Notes under the pieces: model-generated
Told to the model about the DNA's origin: nothing
Seen by the model: only the letters and a program-made list of their open reading frames with translations
The model's database searches: none
Shown: positions 1-6,024 of the stretch, piece by piece
How positions within the stretch are numbered: the stretch's first letter is position 1
Layout of the letters: every line of letters starts with the position of its first letter
Translations under genes and position numbers: made by a program
Assembly (NCBI GenBank): GCA_013375495.1
Contig: JABXKC010000054.1
Coordinates: 1-14,218, forward strand
Direction: 5' to 3'
DNA from: Promethearchaeota archaeon
GTDB lineage: Archaea; Asgardarchaeota; Lokiarchaeia; Sigynarchaeales; SOKP01
DNA: 14,218 nt

Positions 1-2
1 AA

Positions 3-221
3 TACTCTGATTGGTGGTACGAGAAAGACCAGATAAAAAACGAGAAAGATCGCGAGGAACGAAAGAAATATTTAGACGATTTTCGCGATAAAATTAAGAA
101 TTACGACGGAACGAAGGTAGTTAAAGTTCCCTTTTATAGTATTAATCAAGTTGCCGACAAGAAGAGAGAAAGAGGGGATACAACTCCAATTTGGCGTCAA
201 AATATCGATTACTCAATGTAA
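3..221 (+). CDS. 3' end of an unrecognised protein (5' truncated by window edge)
   Basis: The frame starting at base 3 is open from the window edge to a TAA at 219-221 and encodes the last 72 residues of a protein. The first half is very rich in charged residues (a Lys/Glu/Asp/Arg stretch after a WWYEKDQ motif), which suggests a helical or coiled-coil segment. The second half contains KVVKVPFYSINQVADKK and ends IWRQNIDYSM. No family is recognised. The mix of CGC, CGA and CGT arginine codons together with the compact gene end gives it the feel of an accessory or viral gene, like the two open frames that follow, but that is an impression, not a measurement. The function is unknown. Confidence 0.6.
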   Translation, partial: YSDWWYEKDQIKNEKDREERKKYLDDFRDKIKNYDGTKVVKVPFYSINQVADKKRERGDTTPIWRQNIDYSM

Positions 222-223
222 AT

Positions 224-254
224 TTGAGATAGAATTTGAAATCATTAATCTCAA
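224..254 (+). terminator. Inverted repeat just after the first gene, possible terminator
   Basis: A 7-bp inverted repeat (TTGAGAT at 224-230 and ATCTCAA at 248-254) begins 3 bases after the stop codon at 219-221, with a 17-base spacer. A T-run follows at about 272-279. The position suits transcript termination or 3'-end protection, but the stem is weak. The stretch from 222 to 375 holds nothing else recognisable. Confidence 0.25.
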
Positions 255-468
255 TTTATTGAAAATACACACTTTTTTTGAATTATTTATTTTCAGAGAT
301 AATCAAGCGTAAGCGTAATCCATAAAAGAAGACCGAGAGTTATCAAACTTAACATTTTCAACTACAAGATAGTAGAATATTGAAAAAGTTTTTACTCAAT
401 TAGGAGGCGGGAAGCTATACATATTATCTGACGGTAGAACAGCGTTAGAATGGTGGAAAGACGGCAGT

Positions 469-738
469 GTGACTGGAGGAAAAGTTAAATCGAAGAGAAT
501 CTTTAAAGATCGGTTAGCTATGTTCAACAAACGAATTAAATTTTTAGTTGATTCTGGTCAAGATTACGAACAATGGATTAACCACTTTTATCCTGCCAAC
601 GGTCCTAACTGGATTGATTTGGGAAAAGTGCAAATGGTTTCATATCAATGGATGGTTGAAAATATAAACCATTTACATTTCTACGTTCATTTAGAAGATG
701 TTGATTTCATAAGAAACACATGGAGTATATGGACATAA
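469..738 (+). CDS. Unrecognised protein, open frame with unclear start
   Basis: The GTG at 469 is the first conventional start in this frame and gives 89 residues. The frame is open back to a TAG at 373-375, and the 31 codons before the GTG read like protein (LGGGKLYILSDGRTALEWW and onward), so the natural product is probably longer. No ATG, GTG or TTG lies in frame between 376 and 468; only ATT (379) and ATA (421) could serve. An AGGAGG at 402-407 lies 13 bases upstream of the ATA. The protein is rich in Trp, Tyr and His and ends in FIRNTWSIWT. No family is recognised. It may be a decayed or 5'-truncated gene, a gene with a non-canonical start, or the victim of a sequencing error upstream. 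Confidence 0.45.
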   Translation: MTGGKVKSKRIFKDRLAMFNKRIKFLVDSGQDYEQWINHFYPANGPNWIDLGKVQMVSYQWMVENINHLHFYVHLEDVDFIRNTWSIWT

Positions 739-746
739 ATATATAA
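737..746 (+). promoter_or_regulatory. TATA box for the DUF2695-like gene
   Basis: AAATATATAA is centred about 28 bp upstream of the ATG at 770, so transcription would start at or next to the start codon (leaderless mRNA). It overlaps the stop codon of the preceding open frame. No Shine-Dalgarno sequence lies before the ATG, which fits leaderless translation. Confidence 0.55.
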
Positions 747-769
747 CATTCTTTTCTTTTATATGGAAC

Positions 770-1321
770 ATGAAAAAAGAAAAAACGATTATTATTAGAA
801 GTCCTCGGCTTAGGAAGATTAGAAACGAATTTAGAGTCTTGCTCAATTTATGGGTATCTGATGTTATGACTTCTTTTCTTGAAAAAGATCATTTTGAGAA
901 AGAGTTATCCAGGTTAGATTTGGCACACGGTCTGTCAATTTGTTGTTGTCTTCATTGTGGTAATGGCGATAAAGACATGATATATCGACCAGTTATGAAA
1001 CAATGGCTGTGTCTTGAGTGTAACTCTAAAATTGTTTATTTCGAGAAGTTGAGAACAGAGCTTCAGTTGGATATGTGTATGGGCGTTTTAATCGAGTTTT
1101 TCCAAAGATTGGAAGGAAAGGAAGGTCTTGATATAAAGAATATCCCTCGGTTCCGTTTCAAATGTGGCGGGCAAACTTATCCGCTTTCAAAAAAAATCTT
1201 GAGTCGTATGGGTATTTCACAAGAAGTTCAGAAAAAATTTTTAGAGCTATGTTTTTTTTATGATGGTCATTGTGATTGCGAGATTTATCTTAACGCTAAG
1301 GAAGCCATCTTGGGATTATAA
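770..1321 (+). CDS. Cys-rich zinc-binding protein with DUF2695-like C-terminus
   Basis: This is a 183-residue protein. An N-terminal basic helix (about residues 1-35) is followed by a zinc-ribbon-like module with C60-x2-C63 and C81-x2-C84, the knuckles separated by 17 residues. The last 60 residues contain a helix-rich stretch ending in GHCDCEIYLN (C168, C170, E171), which resembles the CDCE signature at the end of DUF2695 proteins, whose function is unknown. I infer that it binds zinc. A DNA- or RNA-binding role is possible from the basic N-terminus but unproven. The ATG at 770 is chosen because the TATA box lies about 28 bp upstream, giving a leaderless transcript; the ATG at 763 is in another frame. 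The gene belongs to the accessory-looking block at the left of the window. Confidence 0.7.
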   Translation: MKKEKTIIIRSPRLRKIRNEFRVLLNLWVSDVMTSFLEKDHFEKELSRLDLAHGLSICCCLHCGNGDKDMIYRPVMKQWLCLECNSKIVYFEKLRTELQLDMCMGVLIEFFQRLEGKEGLDIKNIPRFRFKCGGQTYPLSKKILSRMGISQEVQKKFLELCFFYDGHCDCEIYLNAKEAILGL

Positions 1322-1514
1322 CCAAATTTTTTTATATGTAAATTATAATAAAAGCAAATCTTAAAATTAATATAAGTAAAATATTCAATATTTAATCACA
1401 AATTAATTTTACGATTTAATTTTTGCGAATATTATACATAATTATAAAATTGTATTTTTTAAATTTATAATATTTATTATGTAAGTCAAAGTTTCCGTTA
1501 AAAGATGAAATCAA

Positions 1515-2291
1515 ATGGGTAAATTGAAAAAATCTGTTATTTTAGAAAAGAATAATATCATTAGTGAGATTGAAAAAATTGATTTAGACAAAAATCAAAT
1601 TTCAACTAATTCAAAAAATGTCAATAAAGTTATAGGGGGTGGATTTCAATCGAGAAAAACATATGTGGTTTTTGGAGCAAATAAAACAGGAAAAACCCAA
1701 TTGTGTCATCAATTATCAATGCAAGCTTTTCGTAAATCTCAAAAAGTGATTTATTTAGACACAGAAAACACATTTCGTCCCGAAAGGATAAGAGAGTTGG
1801 CAGTTACAAATAATCTTGATGGTGAAAAAGCGTTAAAGAACATTATAGTTTCAAAAATTATGAGTAATACTGCCTTTCTATTAAAATTGAATGAGGTTGA
1901 ATATATAATCGAACGTAATAATATTAAAATGCTAATTGTTGACTCTATCAATAATTATTATAGACTCGAGCGTGGCGATAAAAAAATATCATTTTTTAAG
2001 GCCAGAACAACATTTCTAAAGATTTTAGAAAAAATTAACGATCTAACTCAGAAATATAATTTAATCAACATTTTAACGGCTCAAGTTGCTCCTAATTTCA
2101 ACGAAAACGCAATCATAAAGGAGATTCCTGTAGGAATGCAGTATTTGAATCATTTCTTTTCTGAGTTTCTACATTTAAGTTATAAAGAAAATGACATGAG
2201 TTATATTCATTCAGTAAACTCTCATTTATTACCAGAAAAAAAATTACTTTATAAGATTACAAAAAAAGGATTGGAAGACTATAAAATTTAG
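1515..2291 (+). CDS. RadA/RadB-like recombinase-family ATPase, no HhH domain
   Basis: This 258-residue P-loop ATPase belongs to the RecA/RadA/Rad51 family, whose members bind single-stranded DNA and act in recombinational repair or assist RadA. An entry motif IGGGF (40-44) is followed by Walker A GANKTGKT (54-61), the RadA-like LDTENTFRPER (81-91, with E84 in the place of the catalytic glutamate), Walker B MLIVDS (139-144), NILTAQVA (185-192) in the place of the RadA TNQV strand, and HLLPEKKLLYKITKKGLED near the C-terminus, matching the RadA LPE...ITE.GI.D ending. The N-terminal helix-hairpin-helix domain of RadA is absent, as in RadB. The L2 region (residues 193-212) lacks the usual Gly-Gly pair. 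It may be RadB or an Asgard RadA paralogue. The gene stands alone after a 193-bp AT-rich spacer with no other feature. Confidence 0.85.
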   Translation: MGKLKKSVILEKNNIISEIEKIDLDKNQISTNSKNVNKVIGGGFQSRKTYVVFGANKTGKTQLCHQLSMQAFRKSQKVIYLDTENTFRPERIRELAVTNNLDGEKALKNIIVSKIMSNTAFLLKLNEVEYIIERNNIKMLIVDSINNYYRLERGDKKISFFKARTTFLKILEKINDLTQKYNLINILTAQVAPNFNENAIIKEIPVGMQYLNHFFSEFLHLSYKENDMSYIHSVNSHLLPEKKLLYKITKKGLEDYKI

Positions 2292-2294
2292 ACT

Positions 2295-3134
2295 TTAGCT
2301 TTTTAAATATTTATTCTTAAACATTTCTAAAGTTAAACATTTCAAGTTAACCATGTCGATTTTTGAATTGACGAAATAAACGGGATTATTAATTTTGGGC
2401 AATAACCATTCAATAAGCTTCAATCCATATTGTAATTTCTTTAACTTAATAGGATCTGCTACATGATTCCTTTCCATTTCAAGTTTGCTATACTTGCCAA
2501 CAATATTATTGAAATCCATGCCTATAAGATATACTTCATGTGTAGGAATTAATAAAGAAGAAATAAAAAATAAAATCCTATCACCGTCAGTAAAACCGCC
2601 TGAATTAACAAGATTTTCAACTGGTTTTACTTGGGTCGTTCCTATAATGTTTGGAAAGCTTAAGATTTCGTTCTTAAAATATTTCAACTGGGGGATATTA
2701 TCTCCATGGGCATGAACAATGATAAAATCGGGCTTATCAAAATTGGTTTTAGTGATCCCATCTAAATCCGTAAAAATCGCGTCTATAGGAATTCTCCTTT
2801 CTTTCAATAATCGAGCTGCACCATCAGCAACTAAATTCACTGCATTTTGATAATTATTTTTTTCTTGAATTTTTAGTATATAATGGACAGTTTCTTCAAG
2901 CGAAGGACCACATCCATATATAAAAACATGTTTTTTCCCTTGAATTAATTGTTTAAAAGAAAGTAATATTTCTTCAAGACGCCATTCTTCACTTTTTTCT
3001 CTCAAAATACTAGATAAAAAATCTCTTGCCTCTAGATCTTTTTGATAATCGAAATTTAAATCATTTATTATCTTAAAATACCAATCTTCAAAATCAATAT
3101 GAGAATCTATTTGTTTTTTAATAGAATGCTTCAT
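2295..3134 (-). CDS. mptE: 6-hydroxymethyl-7,8-dihydropterin pyrophosphokinase, archaeal MptE type
   Basis: The 279-residue protein has the ordered motifs of archaeal MptE/DUF115 enzymes: GCGPSL (74-79), ADGA (103-106), TDLDG (122-126), VHAHGDN (140-146), GTTQ (165-168), GGFTDGDR (179-186) and IGMDF (204-208). These enzymes transfer pyrophosphate from ATP to 6-hydroxymethyl-7,8-dihydropterin, a step of tetrahydromethanopterin or folate synthesis in the cytoplasm. The length is a little greater than the roughly 220-250 residues usual for the family, because of an N-terminal helical extension that is also part of the DUF115 architecture. The stop codon lies 4 bp from the stop of the convergent RadA-like gene. 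The gene is divergent from gcvH, whose product works with a C1-carrying pterin. Function is well supported by the motifs; which pterin the host makes cannot be read here. Confidence 0.88.
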   Translation of the reverse strand: MKHSIKKQIDSHIDFEDWYFKIINDLNFDYQKDLEARDFLSSILREKSEEWRLEEILLSFKQLIQGKKHVFIYGCGPSLEETVHYILKIQEKNNYQNAVNLVADGAARLLKERRIPIDAIFTDLDGITKTNFDKPDFIIVHAHGDNIPQLKYFKNEILSFPNIIGTTQVKPVENLVNSGGFTDGDRILFFISSLLIPTHEVYLIGMDFNNIVGKYSKLEMERNHVADPIKLKKLQYGLKLIEWLLPKINNPVYFVNSKIDMVNLKCLTLEMFKNKYLKS

Positions 3135-3224
3135 TATTTAGCTATTTTGTTTTAAAAAATATTTTCAATAAAAAAATTTTAAATCTATGATATAATTAAT
3201 TTTATCATACAATTAAATTCAATA

Positions 3225-3234
3225 TTATATAAAT
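3225..3234 (+). promoter_or_regulatory. TATA box for gcvH
   Basis: TTATATAAAT is centred about 38 bp upstream of the gcvH ATG, predicting a transcript start near 3255 and a leader of about 12 nt. It lies in the 133-bp divergent mptE-gcvH intergenic region. No equally clear TATA box was found for mptE on the other strand. Confidence 0.5.
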
Positions 3235-3267
3235 TTCTAAAATTGTTAACAAAGAGTTGTAAAAAGA

Positions 3268-3669
3268 ATGACATATTGGTATACAAAAACCCACCAATGG
3301 TATAATGACGAAAATGGTGAAGTAGGACTTACACCCTATGCAGCTGAGCAATTAGGGGAGATATCCTTTGTGGATGTTGATGCTCTTGAAGGCGCTGAAC
3401 TTTCTCAAGTTACTATGGATGGAAATGAACCATCTTCAGATCCTATTGACGCTACAGTTGAGTCAAGTAAGGCCGTAGGAGACATCTATTGCCCCGTCTC
3501 AGGCACCGTTAAGGAAGTAAATAGTGATTTAATGGATGAACCTGAAAAAATAAACGAAGATGCCATTACTGCTTGGTTATTCAAGGTTGACGCTTCAAAT
3601 TGGGACGCAGAGAAAGGAAATCTATTAGACGAAGCCTCTTATAAATCTTTCGTTGAATCCCTCAGTTAA
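3268..3669 (+). CDS. gcvH: Glycine cleavage system H protein (lipoyl carrier)
   Basis: This is a 133-residue lipoyl carrier. It begins with YWYTKTHQWY, the usual YT.THEW opening, followed by VGLTPYAAEQLGEI, and the lipoylation site is ESSKAVGDIYCPVSG with the modified lysine at K68. It ends with the typical INEDAITAWLFKVD. The H protein shuttles the aminomethyl group of glycine among the P, T and L proteins, the methylene unit passing to tetrahydrofolate or an analogue. About nine extra residues (around 46-60, acidic and Ser-rich) lie before the lipoyl site compared with common H proteins. No gcvP, gcvT, lpd or lipoate ligase gene is in the window. A stand-alone H protein could also serve as a lipoyl carrier in another reaction. 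Confidence 0.93.
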   Translation: MTYWYTKTHQWYNDENGEVGLTPYAAEQLGEISFVDVDALEGAELSQVTMDGNEPSSDPIDATVESSKAVGDIYCPVSGTVKEVNSDLMDEPEKINEDAITAWLFKVDASNWDAEKGNLLDEASYKSFVESLS

Positions 3670-3702
3670 ATCTAATTTTAATATTTCTTAGAAAATTTTT
3701 AA

Positions 3703-3720
3703 TCTTTTCTTTTTTTCTTT
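3703..3720 (+). terminator. T-rich terminator after gcvH
   Basis: A pyrimidine tract with runs of four, seven and three T lies about 35 bp past the gcvH stop codon, with no stable hairpin. This is the usual archaeal intrinsic terminator form. The remaining spacer to 3811 holds nothing else recognisable. Confidence 0.5.
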
Positions 3721-3811
3721 AAATTAAATTTCATGTTGAAATAGGCATATTTATACTATTTTATTCAATTAAGAAAATGAAATTTATATTTTGATTTTGA
3801 ACAGAAATTAG

Positions 3812-4339
3812 TTAAATGTTAAATAATGTCTCTCCAAGCTTAATCGTAATCATTGCTTGGAGTGTGCCGAAAGCAATCAAAATCAAAATAATTCCTACAA
3901 CTAAATATCGTATTGCAATATTCTTATTGTATACATATTTAGATGCCTGATATAACAAAATAAAACCGATAGAACAAAGGAAAATAAAAATCGATGCGAC
4001 GATGCCTTCTATTATGAACGATTCATTAATATCTGGATATAGAAAAAGCGGTTGGCCAGATTGATCAGAACCTAAAGCCGGAACTTCTCTAAATATAAGA
4101 TAAACAATTCCCGTTTGTAAAAGGAACAAAATGATATAAACAGCTATTACTGCGATTGATTTGCCGGGAAGAGGTATATCCATTTTCGAAGTTTTTAAAT
4201 CTGGGAATATAATCTTAGGTTTTCGAAGTGTCTTACCAAAAATCCATGGAGTTTTCCCTCTAATCTTTTCGAAAACAGTCTCTGAACCTATTATTTCTTC
4301 TTTAGTAAGATTTGATTTGTTTTTTCTTTCCTCTTGCAT
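3812..4339 (-). CDS. OSTC-like membrane protein (OST3/OST6 family)
   Basis: This 175-residue protein has a 60-residue basic N-terminal region and three predicted membrane helices (about 61-83, 107-130 and 141-163). Recalled side by side with human OSTC, it shares the layout and several motifs: GIVY at the end of helix 1 (GIIY in OSTC), then EVPALGS (EPPSVGS), a G-x-P turn, ESFIIEGIVAS (QYIMEGLASS) at the start of helix 2, IGFILL (LGFIIL) at its end, and IKL after helix 3 (MKL). In eukaryotes OSTC is a subunit of the oligosaccharyltransferase that joins STT3A to the Sec61 translocon; the related OST3/OST6 (MagT1/TUSC3) proteins bear a thioredoxin domain, absent here. The extended N-terminus (PWIFGK...KPKIIFPDLK) is longer than in OSTC. 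I infer a role in N-glycosylation at the cell membrane. No STT3 gene is in the window. Confidence 0.75.
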   Translation of the reverse strand: MQEERKNKSNLTKEEIIGSETVFEKIRGKTPWIFGKTLRKPKIIFPDLKTSKMDIPLPGKSIAVIAVYIILFLLQTGIVYLIFREVPALGSDQSGQPLFLYPDINESFIIEGIVASIFIFLCSIGFILLYQASKYVYNKNIAIRYLVVGIILILIAFGTLQAMITIKLGETLFNI

Positions 4340-4398
4340 ACCAATCTTCGAATTTTGTTTACATTGATTAATAAATTTTTTTTAAATTAAAATTTTGT

Positions 4399-4410
4399 TA
4401 AAAAAAGAAG
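4399..4410 (-). terminator. T-run after pepD (minus strand)
   Basis: On the minus strand a C plus T-run follows the pepD stop codon by about 17 bp, suited to archaeal T-rich termination. The same 87-bp spacer must also hold the promoter of the OSTC-like gene; a weak candidate (AAATTTATTAATC on the minus strand, about 4365-4377) lies roughly 30 bp before its ATG. Confidence 0.4.
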
Positions 4411-4426
4411 TTGTTATTCAAGATAT

Positions 4427-5926
4427 CTAGTCTAAATTCTGTAGTAATGCAATTAAAAATTTCCATATTTTCGCAACGCTTTTTATTTTAAGGCGCTCGT
4501 CAGGAGAATGCCCACCAAGTACATCTGGTCCTAATGATATCATCTCCATGTCTGGATAATAATAACTAAAAAAGGCACACTCCAGTCCGGCATGAATCGC
4601 TTGAATAGTTACTTCATTATCAAAAAGATTTTTATATACTTGTTTCGATATCTCAGTTAGCTTTGAGTTAAAATCTGGTGGCCAACTTGGATAGAGAGTA
4701 ACTACTTCAATGTTGATGTCCAACCCAGAGATTTTAAAAATTGTTTTTAGCTTCTCAAACAAAGTATCTTTGTCATATTGTGTTAAACTCCTAGTGCTAA
4801 CTTTAAATTCAATTAGATTTTCTAATGTGTGCACCACAGCAAAATTCAGTGATGTATGAACTAAGCCCTCGCTTGTAGGGTGTAAAGAAATTGGTCCATT
4901 TGGCATTAGATGAAAGAGATCAACTAATCTATTTTGGAAATCCTTTGAAAATGCCGTTTTATCTATAAAATCTTTCATTATATCTAATGAAATTTCCAAG
5001 TTTGAATCTGTTCCTTCATAAAGCATTTTAATATTAGGGATTACACCTTTTAAAAATGCTTCAAGTTCATTTTTTTGACTTTGCTCTATAAATAAAATTG
5101 CATGTGCTTCCCTGGTAATCGCATTAGTTAAATTCCCTCCCTCTATAGAATTTATAAAAACATCAAATTCCGTATTTGTTTTCCATATTACTTCAGCTAA
5201 TATTTTTAAAGCATTCCCTCTGTTTTTGTTAATATCTGACCCAGAATGCCCACCCATTAATCCAGAAACGGATATTTTTACCGCTATTAAATTCACATTC
5301 CTTATTAGTTCTTTCTCATATTTTATATTGCCTATAAAGACTCTTCCACCAGCACACCCAATGGTAAATCTATCATCTTCTTCAGAATCAAGGTTTAATA
5401 AATATTTACCACTTATCAATTTTTTATCCATTTGGCTTGCACCAGAAAGACCTCTCTCCTCATCGACAGTGAATAATAAATCTAGATCAATACCACCAAA
5501 ATCTAAACTTCCATCGCGAATCTTTTTCATAATAGTCAGCTGATACGCGATCCCAACACCATTATCAGCACCTAATGTAGTGCCCTCTGCGGTTAGCCAT
5601 TTTTCATTGTCTATCTCAAGAAGCTTAAGTTTAAGAGAATCTTTCGCAAAGTCGTGTTGAGTTCTATCATGTTTTTCACATACCATATCCATATGACTTT
5701 GTAATACTACTTTCAATTTTTCAGCTTCCTTATCACTTTTACCAGGAATTCGAACTACTAAGTTTTGAATTTTATCTACCTCAGTCCGGTAACCCATTTT
5801 TTCCGCTTCCTTTAAAATATACTCTCGAATTATCTCTTCATGCTGAGAACATCGGGGAATTTTTGTAATTTCGTAAAAGTATTGCCAAAATTCTAACGGC
5901 TCGCCAAAATCTTTTAAATCTTCCAT
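4427..5926 (-). CDS. pepD: Xaa-His dipeptidase, M20C family (PepD-like)
   Basis: This cytosolic zinc metallopeptidase of 499 residues resembles PepD (aminoacyl-histidine dipeptidase), near the usual length of about 485. Numbered from the ATG at 5926, metal ligands and catalytic residues are visible: H78 and D80 in QSHMDMV, D121 in GADNG, the E156-E157 pair in VDEERGLSG, D180 in NLDSEE and H473 in LGGHSPDERL. The lid domain starts with SGLMGGHSGSDINKNRGNA. Such enzymes cleave dipeptides and short peptides during amino acid recycling. A TTG at 5941 would add five residues, but it lies only about 11 bp from the TATA box, whereas the ATG at 5926 is about 25 bp away and suits a leaderless transcript. 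The family is chiefly bacterial, so the gene may have been acquired. The gene is divergent from the zinc-finger gene. Confidence 0.92.
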   Translation of the reverse strand: MEDLKDFGEPLEFWQYFYEITKIPRCSQHEEIIREYILKEAEKMGYRTEVDKIQNLVVRIPGKSDKEAEKLKVVLQSHMDMVCEKHDRTQHDFAKDSLKLKLLEIDNEKWLTAEGTTLGADNGVGIAYQLTIMKKIRDGSLDFGGIDLDLLFTVDEERGLSGASQMDKKLISGKYLLNLDSEEDDRFTIGCAGGRVFIGNIKYEKELIRNVNLIAVKISVSGLMGGHSGSDINKNRGNALKILAEVIWKTNTEFDVFINSIEGGNLTNAITREAHAILFIEQSQKNELEAFLKGVIPNIKMLYEGTDSNLEISLDIMKDFIDKTAFSKDFQNRLVDLFHLMPNGPISLHPTSEGLVHTSLNFAVVHTLENLIEFKVSTRSLTQYDKDTLFEKLKTIFKISGLDINIEVVTLYPSWPPDFNSKLTEISKQVYKNLFDNEVTIQAIHAGLECAFFSYYYPDMEMISLGPDVLGGHSPDERLKIKSVAKIWKFLIALLQNLD

Positions 5927-5946
5927 AATTGTCGCTTCCAATGAAA

Positions 5947-5956
5947 ATATATATAT
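5947..5956 (-). promoter_or_regulatory. TATA box for pepD
   Basis: An alternating ATATATATAT is centred about 25 bp upstream of the ATG at 5926 on the minus strand, supporting a leaderless mRNA and that start codon over the TTG at 5941. It lies in the divergent region shared with the gene at 6025. Confidence 0.5.
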
Positions 5957-6024
5957 GAATTATTTTTTACTAGTTATACACAATAATATTTAATTCCTTA
6001 TAATAATGTATTAGAGGATACAAA

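Noticed and set aside
450..488. ATG at 450 as a start for the second open frame
   Set aside because: It is in a different frame and stops after 12 codons.
2485..2715. Open frame on the plus strand inside mptE
   Set aside because: It lies opposite the conserved MptE motifs and its translation is unlike any protein; it is an antisense shadow.
4161..4367. Plus-strand open frame across the start of the OSTC-like gene
   Set aside because: It is antisense to the coherent three-helix membrane protein and has no promoter or family resemblance.
5926..5941. TTG at 5941 as the pepD start
   Set aside because: It lies only about 11 bp from the TATA box; the ATG at 5926 lies at the spacing seen for the other leaderless genes and matches the usual PepD N-terminus.
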